A stretch of DNA of 64,000 bases from Paenibacillus camelliae (GTDB taxonomy: Bacteria > Bacillota > Bacilli > Paenibacillales > Paenibacillaceae): the NCBI RefSeq assembly GCF_023715345.1, contig NZ_JAMBNY010000007.1:62001-126000 (forward strand), in the 5' to 3' direction. The position numbers were made by a program, and so were the translations under genes. The notes beneath the pieces were generated by a model. That model was not told the origin of the DNA and ran no database searches. It worked only from the letters and a program-made list of their open reading frames with translations. This document shows, in pieces, positions 17,284 through 26,343 of the stretch; positions within the stretch are counted from its first letter, which is position 1, and each line of letters opens with the position of its first letter.

Positions 17284-18327
17284 ATGAAGATCTATCGAAT
17301 TGGATTAATAGGCTTAGGCGGAATGGCGCATGCTCACCGGCAATGGATGAAGGAAACAGGACGCTTTGACATTGTTGCTGTCAGTGATGTGAACGAAGAG
17401 GCACTGCAGCGATTCGGTAATCAGCTGGGGATTAATGAGGAGAAGCGCTACACTGACTTCCAGCAGCTTATACAGGATGCTGATGTTGAAGCGGTCGTAT
17501 CGGTTACGCCGAACAACATTCATGCGAATATCATGCGAGCTTGTATCGAAGCGGGCAAGCCGTTTCTTGGAGAAAAGCCGTTTACGCGAACCCTCGAGGA
17601 GGCCGCTCAGCTGCTGGAGCTGTATGAGCGACAGCCCGTTGCTGCGATGATTGGCTTCAGCTATCGCTACACGCCTGCTTTCCGTTATGTACGGGAGCTG
17701 ATACAGGAGGCGAGCATCGGCACAGTAAGGAGCTTCTCCCTGCAATATCTGCAAGGCTGGGGCAAGGCCGATCACCCTTATATATGGCGATACGACAAAG
17801 CGATTACCGGTACAGGCACGCTCGGTGACCTCGGCTCTCATATGATTGATCTGGCACGCTTTCTGTTTGGCGAATTCGAGGAGCTGTCGGCACAGCTGAA
17901 GACGATAATTCCTGAGCGGTTAGACGCTAAAAGCGGAGCGAAGGTCAAGATAGAGGTGGATGATTATGCAAGCTTCCAAGCTCGAATGTCTGGTGATGTG
18001 ATGGGCATATTCCACACCTCACGCAATGCTGTTGGCTCGGGAAATCAGCACGAGGTATCGATCTATGGAGATACTGGCACGCTTCACGCCTCGACCTTGA
18101 ATCCAGATCAGATCGTATGGATTCGAGAGGAAGCCTCCGGCCAGCTGTCGAGGATTACACTTGATGTGCCTAGCCATTGTAAGGTGAAGCAGTATAACGA
18201 CTTCCTAGCCATGCTGGATGGAAAGTCCGGGGAATTGCTGCCGGGCTTCATGGATGGCTACCGTAATCAGCAGGTGCTCGATGCAATTGTAACGTCGAGC
18301 GAGAATAAGTCTGTTGTCTCGTTATAA
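17284..18327 (+). CDS. Gfo/Idh/MocA-family NAD(P)-dependent oxidoreductase
   Basis: This 347-residue protein oxidises or reduces a sugar, inositol or related polyol. The N-terminal Rossmann fold has IGLIGLGGMAHAH and the catalytic-lysine signature GEKPF; the C-terminal alpha/beta domain carries GTLGDLGSHMIDLA, where Asp and His usually bind substrate. A strong AAGGAGGAAG ribosome site precedes ATG 17284. It follows the ThuA gene by 13 bp and ends before a strong terminator, so the two form a bicistronic unit between two importer operons. An oxidised disaccharide or 3-keto sugar is a plausible substrate. Confidence 0.92.
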   Translation: MKIYRIGLIGLGGMAHAHRQWMKETGRFDIVAVSDVNEEALQRFGNQLGINEEKRYTDFQQLIQDADVEAVVSVTPNNIHANIMRACIEAGKPFLGEKPFTRTLEEAAQLLELYERQPVAAMIGFSYRYTPAFRYVRELIQEASIGTVRSFSLQYLQGWGKADHPYIWRYDKAITGTGTLGDLGSHMIDLARFLFGEFEELSAQLKTIIPERLDAKSGAKVKIEVDDYASFQARMSGDVMGIFHTSRNAVGSGNQHEVSIYGDTGTLHASTLNPDQIVWIREEASGQLSRITLDVPSHCKVKQYNDFLAMLDGKSGELLPGFMDGYRNQQVLDAIVTSSENKSVVSL

Positions 18328-18341
18328 AGTAATAACTTGAA

Positions 18342-18378
18342 AGGGATCTGAGCAAGGGATCTAAGCTCTGGATCTAAG
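18342..18378. repeat. Short tandem repeat GGATCT-A/G-AG
   Basis: Three units (GGGATCTGAGCAA, GGGATCTAAGCTCT, GGATCTAAGAACG) follow the oxidoreductase stop codon. They are too short and few to classify. Confidence 0.4.
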
Positions 18379-18394
18379 AACGTGCTTTAAGCCT

Positions 18395-18443
18395 AAAGAC
18401 TTTTAAGATTATTCACTGCGAATAATCTTAAAAGTCTTTTTTG
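18395..18443 (+). terminator. Strong intrinsic terminator of the ThuA operon
   Basis: A perfect 20-bp stem (18395-18414 with 18420-18439) encloses the five-base loop ACTGC and ends in a run of T. Confidence 0.92.
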
Positions 18444-18497
18444 CGTTTAAGCATCTACGCTCCTACCTGAGCTGCTCTATTTTAATTTAGATAACCA

Positions 18498-18532
18498 ACG
18501 GTATCTTAATAATTGACAACGCTTTCTTAATA
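18498..18532 (+). promoter_or_regulatory. 21-bp-spaced direct repeats with a cre-like site before the second importer
   Basis: ACGGTATCTTAATA (18498-18511) and ACGCTTTCTTAATA (18519-18532) match at 12 of 14 positions and are exactly 21 bp apart, fitting an AraC-type regulator. TTGACAACGCTTTCT (18513-18527) also matches the CcpA cre consensus WTGNAANCGNWNNCW except at one position. An outer inverted repeat CCAACG/CGTTGG flanks the pair. Confidence 0.5.
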
Positions 18533-18563
18533 TCGTTGGCTTATAGTGCCTGATCGTGGCAGA

Positions 18564-18569
18564 TATAAT
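18564..18569 (+). promoter_or_regulatory. -10 hexamer of the second importer operon
   Basis: TATAAT at 18564-18569 lies 24 bp before ATG 18593; no -35 consensus is seen at the proper distance, again consistent with an activator. The short distance would leave a leader of only about 12-15 nt carrying the ribosome site. Confidence 0.45.
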
Positions 18570-18592
18570 GATTACAAAGGAGGGACGCTATT

Positions 18593-19576
18593 ATGGAGGT
18601 TGAAACGAAAGTCAGTCACAGTGTCCAATGGAGTCATCGCCGAGCACAGTTTTTCAAGCAATTAAAGAAGCAAAGGGTGCTTCATCTGTTTGTTGGATTG
18701 GGAATGATATTTTTACTTATATTCTCCTACACTCCGATGTTCGGGATATTGATGGCCTTTAAGGAGTACTCCATTTCGAGTGGAATTAAAGGAATCTTTA
18801 CGAGCGAATGGGTAGGACTTAAGCATTTTAATGAGTTTGTTAGCGATTATCGTTTTGGCGAGATTGTTCGTAATACACTCGTTCTAAGCTTTCTAAAGGT
18901 ACTATTCACTTTTCCTGCTCCAATACTACTTGCGATTCTATTGAACGAAGCAAGAAATCTACGCTTCAAGAAAATCGTGCAAACCGTTAGCTACTTGCCA
19001 CATTTCATATCGTGGGTTGTCGTGGCAGGAATCGCGTTCTCCTTTCTGTCTGCAGATATTGGCATGATTAACAAAGCTTTAATGAGCTTGGGGCTCATAG
19101 ACAAGCCAATGGATATTCTGACGAACGCAGATCACTTCTGGGGGCTAGCCGTGGGAAGCGCGGTGTGGAAAGAGGTCGGCTGGTGGACGATTATTTTCTT
19201 AGCAGCTATAGCTGGAATAGATCCGACGCTGTATGAAGCCGCGCAAATTGACGGAGCAGGGAGACTGGCGCGAATTCGTCATATTACGTTTCAAGGGATG
19301 AAGGGTACCATCGTCGTAGTTCTTATTCTTACGATCGGAAGCATCCTAGGTGGAGGCTTGGTCGGTTCTAACTTCGAACAAGCATTTCTATTCGGCAACA
19401 GCATTAACAATTCCACCTCAGAAATTGTACAGACGTATGCCTTTAAGGTCGGACTAAGGGATGGTCGTTTCTCCTATGCCGCAGCGATAGATTTGATTCA
19501 GTCCATCATTGCTGTAATTTTGATCTTTTCTAGTAATTTTATTGCGAAGCGTGCATCAGGATCTAGCTTATTTTAG
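18593..19576 (+). CDS. ABC sugar importer permease, LplB type
   Basis: This 327-residue permease belongs to the second importer. It has six predicted helices, the early signature YTPMFGILMAFKEYSISSG, the segment SYLPHFISWVV, and EAA loop EAAQIDGAGRLARI. It is clearly related to, but not a recent copy of, the permease at 12422. RBS AAAGGAGGG precedes ATG 18593. Its partner permease starts ten bases after the stop. No ATPase gene is nearby, as is normal for this family. The substrate is likely an arabinoxylan or related oligosaccharide because the operon continues to a GH43 gene. Confidence 0.92.
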   Translation: MEVETKVSHSVQWSHRRAQFFKQLKKQRVLHLFVGLGMIFLLIFSYTPMFGILMAFKEYSISSGIKGIFTSEWVGLKHFNEFVSDYRFGEIVRNTLVLSFLKVLFTFPAPILLAILLNEARNLRFKKIVQTVSYLPHFISWVVVAGIAFSFLSADIGMINKALMSLGLIDKPMDILTNADHFWGLAVGSAVWKEVGWWTIIFLAAIAGIDPTLYEAAQIDGAGRLARIRHITFQGMKGTIVVVLILTIGSILGGGLVGSNFEQAFLFGNSINNSTSEIVQTYAFKVGLRDGRFSYAAAIDLIQSIIAVILIFSSNFIAKRASGSSLF

Positions 19577-19585
19577 AGGGGAGGC

Positions 19586-20467
19586 ATGGAGATGGGTCAA
19601 AAACAAAAGGACAAAATTATGGATAGCTTCATTACGATCATTCTGTTTCTTATTTTTATCGTCATGTTTTATCCATTCTACTATGTTTTGATTCTCTCAT
19701 TTAATAAGGGAACGGACTCGCTCACGGGAGCCATTTACTTCTGGCCGAGATCCTTTACATTTGAAAACTATGAACGATTTTTGAGTGATCCTCATTGGTA
19801 TAAAGCCTTTTTGGTGACGATTATGAGAACGCTTTCTGGCACTGTGCTGGGAGTGCTCCTTACGAGCATTGTCGCCTACGGGCTATCGCATCAACAGTTG
19901 TTGTTCCGCAAAACCTACTTCACCATTATTATCTTTGCAATGTACTTCTCAGGCGGCTTGATTCCATATTACGTCGTGCTACGTTCAATCGGATTACTTA
20001 ACACCTTTGGCGTTTATATTATCCCTTCGATGCTCAGCACGTTTTTCCTATTGATCGCGATCTCCTTCTTTCGCGATATTCCAGGAGAGCTGAAGGAATC
20101 TGCACATATGGATGGAGCGAGCGAGCTGGTTATCTTTTATAAGGTGATTCTTCCTGTATCGATGCCGCTTATCGCCACGATGTCATTATTTACAGGTGTA
20201 GGTCAATGGAATTCCTGGCTGGACTCCGCTTACTTTGTCCAGTCGGATAACTTAAGAACACTTGCCTTCCGCATGATGGAGGTCATCAACAAAAGTAATA
20301 TTCCAATGGATTCGCTTGCTATTGCAAACAGCTCTTCAGCAGGAGTTACAAGCTATTCGCTTCAGCTTGCTGCGATGGTCATATCAGTAGCTCCGATCGT
20401 ATGCGTGTATCCATTTCTACAGAAATACTTTGTTCAAGGCGTCATGTTAGGCTCGGTGAAGGGTTAA
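19586..20467 (+). CDS. ABC sugar importer permease, LplC/YtcP type
   Basis: The second permease half of the second importer has 293 residues and six predicted helices. Its EAA-type loop reads ESAHMDGASELVIF and the C-terminus FLQKYFVQGVMLGSVKG matches the family's ending. The start ATG 19586 has GAGGGGAGG upstream and lies ten bases after the preceding stop, so it is co-transcribed with both neighbours. Confidence 0.92.
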   Translation: MEMGQKQKDKIMDSFITIILFLIFIVMFYPFYYVLILSFNKGTDSLTGAIYFWPRSFTFENYERFLSDPHWYKAFLVTIMRTLSGTVLGVLLTSIVAYGLSHQQLLFRKTYFTIIIFAMYFSGGLIPYYVVLRSIGLLNTFGVYIIPSMLSTFFLLIAISFFRDIPGELKESAHMDGASELVIFYKVILPVSMPLIATMSLFTGVGQWNSWLDSAYFVQSDNLRTLAFRMMEVINKSNIPMDSLAIANSSSAGVTSYSLQLAAMVISVAPIVCVYPFLQKYFVQGVMLGSVKG

Positions 20468-20540
20468 TGCTGATCTAAGTGCGGTATTAGAGCAGAAATG
20501 TGCTTTAATATATATTAGTTTGATGGAGGGGTGTTTAAGG

Positions 20541-22115
20541 ATGAAGATACAGGGAACAAAAGGACTATTGCTAGCCTTGGTAACGGTATTGATGGTGTCC
20601 TTATTATCGGCTTGTGGGGGAAAAGATGCGAGCCCGAAGGGTAATAACGGCACGAATTCTAGTAATAACGGAGAAGCGGCAACAACGAAGGATGAAATTA
20701 CGGAGCTGTCACTTTTTATCGATGCATCATGGTATCCAGTGAATGAATGGAAGGGACCTATTGCTGAGAAAATCACTGAAAAAACAGGCGTGAAATTAAA
20801 GGTAACGGTCGCTGCTGATGATAAGCAGCTTCCACTGATGATCTCCTCTGGAGATTTACCGGATCTTATTTTTACTTCCTCCCAGGTCACTCGACTATCT
20901 GACTCTAAGCTGTCCTATCCATGGAATGAGCTAATTGAGCAATATGCCCCTAACTTCATCATAGATGATACGAGAAAAGCTATTCATACGATGGAGGATG
21001 GGAACTTCTATACGGTAAGAAACTCCTTCGCTACACAAGAGGAGATGGCCGAGCATAAATATGCGATTGGCAGCGATGGTAACCCAGGAATTGCTGTACG
21101 TGAGGATATATTGGCTGAGCTTGGCAATCCATCGTTGAACTCGGTGGAGGATTTCGTCAATGTATTAGGCATGGTGAAGGAGAAATATCCTGATATGGTG
21201 CCGCTCACGATGGATAAGGACTGGATGGAGCAATATTTCATACAGCAATTCGGCGTTGAGGCGCTGCTCGACGGATGGTACGAGCGCGATGGGAAAATAG
21301 ACTATGCAATCAAGCAGCCAGAAATACTAGAGTTCTTCAAGTTTATGAATCTATTGTATCGAAACGGCTATATTCTTGCTGAAAACTTCGCCTATACGAA
21401 TGACCAAATCGATGATGAATATGCGGTTGGCGGGAAAGCATTTGCTCATAGTCATACGGTCAGCGTTGCCGATTCAGACAATGCCAAAATTAAAAACAAT
21501 GGTGCTGATTATAGCTTTAAGATGCTGCCAAGTGCATTGTCCAAGGATGCTAAAATCGTAAGCTCAGGGCTAGGCTTTGCAGGAACTTTCATTACGAAGA
21601 ACAACAAGAACCCAGAGGCTTCCATTAAATTTATTGAGTTTTTGGCGAGTGATGAGGGCAAGAAGCTAACGATGTTTGGTATTGAAGGAGAGCATTGGAC
21701 GTGGAATGAAGAAGGATACCCGAACTTAAACTACGATCCATCGGATGCTGATTTTGTAAATGGTAATGGAATCAAATGGTGGTACCTGTACAATGATGGC
21801 GTAACGGAAGGGCTGCAGGGCTATGTGCCTGGTACGCAAAAGACGCAAGCATTGCTTGAACGAAAGGCAATCACCGTCTATAAACCAGAAATCGGATTGA
21901 TTCAAACTGAGCCAGATTCTGAGGAAAGAACGATCAAAACAAAGATCGATGAAATGATTAAAAATGAGAAGGTAAAGATCTATCTAGCAAGCTCAGAGGA
22001 AGAAGCAATTGCAAACTATGAGAGCATGCTGAAAACGGCTGAGCAGATCGGTCTACAAAAGCTAGTGGACTGGGCAAACGAAACCTATCAAAAGAAAAAA
22101 GATTTATTTAAATAA
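20541..22115 (+). CDS. Sugar-binding lipoprotein, LplA/YtcQ type
   Basis: This 524-residue lipoprotein delivers sugar to the second importer. ATG 20541 is preferred because GGAGGGG lies nine bases upstream and a signal peptide follows immediately; an earlier in-frame start would add a non-signal stretch. Lipobox LSAC places the lipidated Cys at 25, followed by a Gly/Asn/Ser linker. The mature part starts TELSLFIDASWYPVNEWKG and has the large size typical of YtcQ-type proteins. A terminator directly follows, which would limit read-through into the GH43 gene. Confidence 0.92.
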   Translation: MKIQGTKGLLLALVTVLMVSLLSACGGKDASPKGNNGTNSSNNGEAATTKDEITELSLFIDASWYPVNEWKGPIAEKITEKTGVKLKVTVAADDKQLPLMISSGDLPDLIFTSSQVTRLSDSKLSYPWNELIEQYAPNFIIDDTRKAIHTMEDGNFYTVRNSFATQEEMAEHKYAIGSDGNPGIAVREDILAELGNPSLNSVEDFVNVLGMVKEKYPDMVPLTMDKDWMEQYFIQQFGVEALLDGWYERDGKIDYAIKQPEILEFFKFMNLLYRNGYILAENFAYTNDQIDDEYAVGGKAFAHSHTVSVADSDNAKIKNNGADYSFKMLPSALSKDAKIVSSGLGFAGTFITKNNKNPEASIKFIEFLASDEGKKLTMFGIEGEHWTWNEEGYPNLNYDPSDADFVNGNGIKWWYLYNDGVTEGLQGYVPGTQKTQALLERKAITVYKPEIGLIQTEPDSEERTIKTKIDEMIKNEKVKIYLASSEEEAIANYESMLKTAEQIGLQKLVDWANETYQKKKDLFK

Positions 22116-22121
22116 TTTATC

Positions 22122-22160
22122 AAAATCCGGTAGAGAAAGAAGGAACTCTGCCGGATTTTT
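22122..22160 (+). terminator. Intrinsic terminator after the second importer
   Basis: AAATCCGGTAGAG pairs with CTCTGCCGGATTT (one G-T pair) around a short loop and is followed by T residues. It begins seven bases after the stop codon of the binding protein and could act as a partial terminator before GH43. Confidence 0.85.
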
Positions 22161-22209
22161 CGAACTTACTGTAGTGATACATAAAATATAAGACGGAGGT
22201 TATTTAGTG

Positions 22210-23634
22210 ATGAGTAAAAAGCAAGGCCTTAATCCTTACCTCCCATCGTGGGAGTACATTCCAGATGGTGAACCATACGTTTTCAACGGTCGAGTATATA
22301 TTTACGGCTCACATGATCGTTTCAATGGACATGTCTTTTGTTTGAATGATTACGCATGCTGGTCTGCACCTGTAGATGATCTAGCCGATTGGCGCTATGA
22401 GGGAGAAATCTATGCGAAGACCGATGACCCTCTCAATCCGGATGGCAGTATGTGCCTGTATGCGCCAGATGTCACAGTAGGTCCCGATGGACGTTATTAT
22501 TTATATTATGTTTTGGATAAGGTACCGGTTGTATCTGTTGCGGTATGCGATACGCCGGCTGGAAAGTATCAATTTTATGGTTATGTAAAGTATGCGGACG
22601 GTACTCGTCTAGGAGAAAGAGAAGGAGATCAGCCTCAATTCGACCCTGGCGTACTGACAGAAGGGGATGTAACGTACCTGTATACCGGATTTTGCTCCGT
22701 TGGTGATAAATCGAGAAAGGGTGCGATGGCGACTGTCCTCGGTCCAGACATGCTAACGATTGTCGAGGAGCCTGTATTTGTACTGCCAAGTGAGCCTTAT
22801 AGTAAAGGCAGTGGCTTCGAAGGACATGAGTTTTTTGAAGCGCCTTCCATTAGAAAAAAGGGAGATACCTATTACCTTATCTACTCTTCTGTAGCGATGC
22901 ATGAGCTGTGCTACGCGACAAGCTCATCCCCTACAGGTGGATTTCAGTATCAGGGAGTTATTATAAGCAACAGTGATCTTCATATTGATTCCTATAAGCC
23001 AGCGACTCAACCGATGTACTATGGCGGTAATAATCATGGAAGCATCGTTGAAATTAATGACAAGTGGTATATCTTCTACCATAGACATACGAACGGAACG
23101 GCGTTTTGTCGTCAGGGATGCTTAGAGCCGATTACTTTTCAAGAGGATGGCACCATTCCTCAGGTTGAGATGACCTCTTGTGGTCCTAACGGCGGGCCTC
23201 TTGTTGGCTTTGGTGAGTATCCTGCGTATTTGGCTTGTAACCTGTTCTATAAGGATCAAGCGATCTATACTGGAGGCTTTGGAGCTGGAGTATGGATGGA
23301 CAGTAGATTCCCTAAAGTAACACAGGATGGAAAGGACGGAGACGAAGAGGTTGGATACATTGCGAATTTAACGGATTCGGCTACCGCTGGCTTTAAGTAT
23401 TTTGATTGCAAGGGCGTTAAAAAAATAAGCATTAATGTACGCGGGTACAGTCAAGGCAGCTTCCAGGTGAAAACGACGTGGGATGGACCGGTGTTGGCCG
23501 AAATTCCAGTTGGATTTACGAATGTTTGGAAGGAATATTCTGCGGAGCTTGACCTTCCTGACGGCGTGCATGCGATATATTTAACCTTTACAGGAATGGG
23601 CAGTGCTAGCTTAGCATCATTCACCTTAGCTTAA
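22210..23634 (+). CDS. Glycoside hydrolase family 43 (arabinofuranosidase/xylosidase-like)
   Basis: This 474-residue enzyme has no signal peptide and should act in the cytoplasm on imported oligosaccharides. The five-bladed propeller signatures are visible: NPYLPSWEYIPDGEPYVF with probable base Asp19, YAPDVTV with Asp87, and FFEAPSI with acid Glu210; NNHGSIV carries the usual propeller His. Residues from about 335 form a beta-sandwich-like C-terminal domain (GAGVWMDSR to ASFTLA) resembling a CBM6-type module. GTG 22207 is also possible; ATG 22210 is ten bases from GGAGG. GH43 enzymes remove arabinose or xylose from xylan and arabinan fragments. It sits between a sugar importer and a two-component pair, consistent with arabinoxylan use. 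Confidence 0.93.
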   Translation: MSKKQGLNPYLPSWEYIPDGEPYVFNGRVYIYGSHDRFNGHVFCLNDYACWSAPVDDLADWRYEGEIYAKTDDPLNPDGSMCLYAPDVTVGPDGRYYLYYVLDKVPVVSVAVCDTPAGKYQFYGYVKYADGTRLGEREGDQPQFDPGVLTEGDVTYLYTGFCSVGDKSRKGAMATVLGPDMLTIVEEPVFVLPSEPYSKGSGFEGHEFFEAPSIRKKGDTYYLIYSSVAMHELCYATSSSPTGGFQYQGVIISNSDLHIDSYKPATQPMYYGGNNHGSIVEINDKWYIFYHRHTNGTAFCRQGCLEPITFQEDGTIPQVEMTSCGPNGGPLVGFGEYPAYLACNLFYKDQAIYTGGFGAGVWMDSRFPKVTQDGKDGDEEVGYIANLTDSATAGFKYFDCKGVKKISINVRGYSQGSFQVKTTWDGPVLAEIPVGFTNVWKEYSAELDLPDGVHAIYLTFTGMGSASLASFTLA

Positions 23635-23719
23635 TATCATATCGTTAGAAAGCTGATTCATCGTCAGCGTACATCCGTGGATACTGAGGTAGCTTATTAG
23701 AGTAGCTAGGAGGGAAAGT

Positions 23720-25459
23720 ATGAATATTACTCGGAAACTTACGCTAGGTTATATTATTCTCATACTAATACCTGTTATCGCATTTGGTTACCATTATTAT
23801 TCTCAGATCCACGGAAGCCTGACGAAGCAGTTTGCCGAAAGCAGACAGAAGATTTTAGAGCAAGCCTATGCGAATATGAAGATGGATTTTACTCGTATTC
23901 AGTCCGTGCACCGGGTGCTGCAATACAATTCGTACGTTACTGACTATCTCGACGGTGTATATGACAGGGAGCTGGAGAGTGTATATTCATTCATTCGCTA
24001 CATTAGTCCGTTATATGCTCAGTCGTATTTCGCCAATTCCGAGATTCATTCGATCGTCATCTACAAGCTGAAGGAAGATGTATTTACGATAACAGAGCAT
24101 TTTGTTGATTCGACAAATCTTGATCCGCAGATAGAAGAAGCTACTCGTCATTTAAAGCCTGGATCTGGCATGTGGGTTCGGGTTAATCCAGATTCCCTTC
24201 ACTCGGAGCTCATATATTACCAGCATATCTATAATACGCAATTTACCGAGAAAATCGGATTGCTAGAAATTAAAATCAACGATACGTTAATTGATAAGTT
24301 TTATGATGCTGCCGGCGTAGAAGAGCCGTGGCATGTTGTTTTATTAACCGAGCAGGATGAGCTTATAGGAGAATTTCCTAATGAAGCAGCCATTGATGAA
24401 CAGACACTAGCAGACTTAAAGCAGGAGCATAACAAATTTGTCATTCATCATAAAAATATTATGAATCAATTAGAGCTAGAGGAGCTTGGGCTTCGTGTCA
24501 TTGTAACAGGTAAGGTAAGCGATGTGTTCCATTCCCTTACACGTTCAGAGGTCGTAGTCATTATTATTATCGTCTTCTTATTAGTTGGTCTATCCTTCGT
24601 ATATTATATGTTTGCTTCTACCATTACCAAGCGCATTTTAAGATTAGCTAGACATATGCGTACATTGGATAATGATAATTTACGACAGAACATCATCAAG
24701 CAAGATAAGCTCAAAGAGAACGATGAGATTGGATTTCTCATCGAAACGTATAATTCGATGCTTCAACGAATGGATGAACTGATCAATAATGTTCATCGTG
24801 TTGAAATGCTTAACAAAGAGGCTGCATATAAGGTTTTACAAGCGCAAATTAAGCCGCATTTTCTGTACAATACGCTGGAGACAATTAGGATGCTTGCAGA
24901 AACGAACAACGATCATGAGGTTGCGGATATATCGTTATGGTTCGGTAAATTAATGCGGTACAGCTTGTCCTCTGAGCATGAGGAGATTACGCTTGCTCAG
25001 GAAATTGAGATGGCTAAGTTTTATTTACAAATTCATAAGATGCGGCTTCAGCATAGATTAACGTATGAATTTGATGTATCCATTGATGATGCGGCGAAAG
25101 TGGTATGTCCGCGGTTTATGATACAGCCGCTAGTAGAAAACAGCATTATTCATGGAGCGTCAAAGGTTATACGTCCCGTACACATTCGCCTTGTTGCTGA
25201 GGAGAATGAGCAGGAGCTTCGCATATCGGTCATTGATAACGGTGACGGGATCGCGAAGGAAAAGCTAATCCAGCTTCAATCCACATTATCGGGAGGAACG
25301 AAGCAAGATAAATCAACATTAGTAACAGGTGTAGGCTTAATCAATGTTCATGATCGTATTAAGGCTTACTTCGGTGGAGCGTCCCGATTAGAGCTTAAGA
25401 GTGAGCCGGGGCTTCAAACCTGTCTATGCATCGTAATTGATAAAAGAGGAGCTGGTTGA
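23720..25459 (+). CDS. YesM-type sensor histidine kinase
   Basis: This 579-residue kinase has an N-terminal membrane helix (LGYIILILIPVIAFGYHYY), an extracellular sensor of about 250 residues, a second helix (VVVIIIIVFLLVGLSFVYYM), a HAMP-like linker and a His_kinase domain with His380 in QAQIKPHFLYNTLE. ATPase motifs are ENSIIHGAS, DNGDGIAKE and GVGLINVHDRI. GGAGGG precedes ATG 23720. The regulator starts two bases after its stop, so they are coupled. Position after an importer and GH43 suggests it senses an arabinoxylan-derived sugar and controls that operon through the 21-bp repeats at 18498. Confidence 0.93.
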   Translation: MNITRKLTLGYIILILIPVIAFGYHYYSQIHGSLTKQFAESRQKILEQAYANMKMDFTRIQSVHRVLQYNSYVTDYLDGVYDRELESVYSFIRYISPLYAQSYFANSEIHSIVIYKLKEDVFTITEHFVDSTNLDPQIEEATRHLKPGSGMWVRVNPDSLHSELIYYQHIYNTQFTEKIGLLEIKINDTLIDKFYDAAGVEEPWHVVLLTEQDELIGEFPNEAAIDEQTLADLKQEHNKFVIHHKNIMNQLELEELGLRVIVTGKVSDVFHSLTRSEVVVIIIIVFLLVGLSFVYYMFASTITKRILRLARHMRTLDNDNLRQNIIKQDKLKENDEIGFLIETYNSMLQRMDELINNVHRVEMLNKEAAYKVLQAQIKPHFLYNTLETIRMLAETNNDHEVADISLWFGKLMRYSLSSEHEEITLAQEIEMAKFYLQIHKMRLQHRLTYEFDVSIDDAAKVVCPRFMIQPLVENSIIHGASKVIRPVHIRLVAEENEQELRISVIDNGDGIAKEKLIQLQSTLSGGTKQDKSTLVTGVGLINVHDRIKAYFGGASRLELKSEPGLQTCLCIVIDKRGAG

Positions 25460-25461
25460 GT

Positions 25462-26190
25462 ATGAGATTATTGATTGTAGACGATGAACCATTGATTCTA
25501 AATGGACTGGTCAAGGTTGTCAGAAAAGTAGCTCCTGAAGGAACGGAGATTCGTGAAGCTCTTAATGCATACGAAGGGCTTAAGGTCATGCAGCAGTATA
25601 TGCCAGATGTGACGATCACGGACATCAATATGCCTGAAATGAGCGGCTTTGAAATGATGGAAGAGGCTAAAGCACAGGAGTTATGTAACCGCTTTATCGT
25701 ATTGACGGGATACGATGAATTTGAATATGTTCGTACCGCTCTGCGAGCAGGTGTCGTTGACTATATATTGAAGCCGATCGATCAAGCTGAAATTGGCATA
25801 CTGCTCGAGCGTATTAAGCAGGAGCTCCCTGCTTCGACTGATGCTGATTATACTTCGCATGCCAATCGAATTCTTACCTATATGCAGGTTCACTTTAGAA
25901 AGGATCTCTCGCTTGATCACTTATCCGAGATGATGGACCTCCATCCTAATTATATTTGCAGCTTGTTTAAGAAAGAAACAGGAGAAACCTTCATCAATTA
26001 TTTAAATGCGATGCGCATTCGTGAGGCGAAAAATTTACTGGAAAATGAGCATGATGCCTCTGTGAGCGCCATCGGAAAAATGGTTGGCTATGACAATAAG
26101 CACTACTTTACGAAAGTATTCAAGCGTTATACCGGTACTACACCTGGGGCATACCGGAAAAGTGTGCTTGAAGAGGAGTGTAACAGCTGA
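25462..26190 (+). CDS. Short YesN-type response regulator with AraC domain
   Basis: This 242-residue regulator has a receiver domain (LLIVDDEPLILNG, phospho-acceptor Asp54 in TDINMPEMSG, Lys in ILKPIDQ) linked directly to an AraC double helix-turn-helix (LSLDHLSEMMDLHPNYICSL and the motif GYDNKHYFTKVFKRYTGTTP). It lacks the long central region of the other two regulators here, which average about 535 residues. ATG 25462 follows the kinase stop by two bases with GAGGAG upstream. It probably activates the second importer operon. Confidence 0.93.
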   Translation: MRLLIVDDEPLILNGLVKVVRKVAPEGTEIREALNAYEGLKVMQQYMPDVTITDINMPEMSGFEMMEEAKAQELCNRFIVLTGYDEFEYVRTALRAGVVDYILKPIDQAEIGILLERIKQELPASTDADYTSHANRILTYMQVHFRKDLSLDHLSEMMDLHPNYICSLFKKETGETFINYLNAMRIREAKNLLENEHDASVSAIGKMVGYDNKHYFTKVFKRYTGTTPGAYRKSVLEEECNS

Positions 26191-26343
26191 TGATACCTTT
26201 TCGTTTGAAGGATGAAACTATGGGTTTAATTCTGTTATAATTAGCTAACTGCACAGCAGTCATACGAAATTACCTATTGAAGATAACATTGAGCGAGAAC
26301 GAACAAACACATTAAGTGAATTTTCAGTAAGGGAGCTGCTTCT

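Noticed and set aside
17314..17841. 175-residue minus-strand frame
   Set aside because: Antisense shadow of the Gfo/Idh/MocA gene; no recognisable domain.
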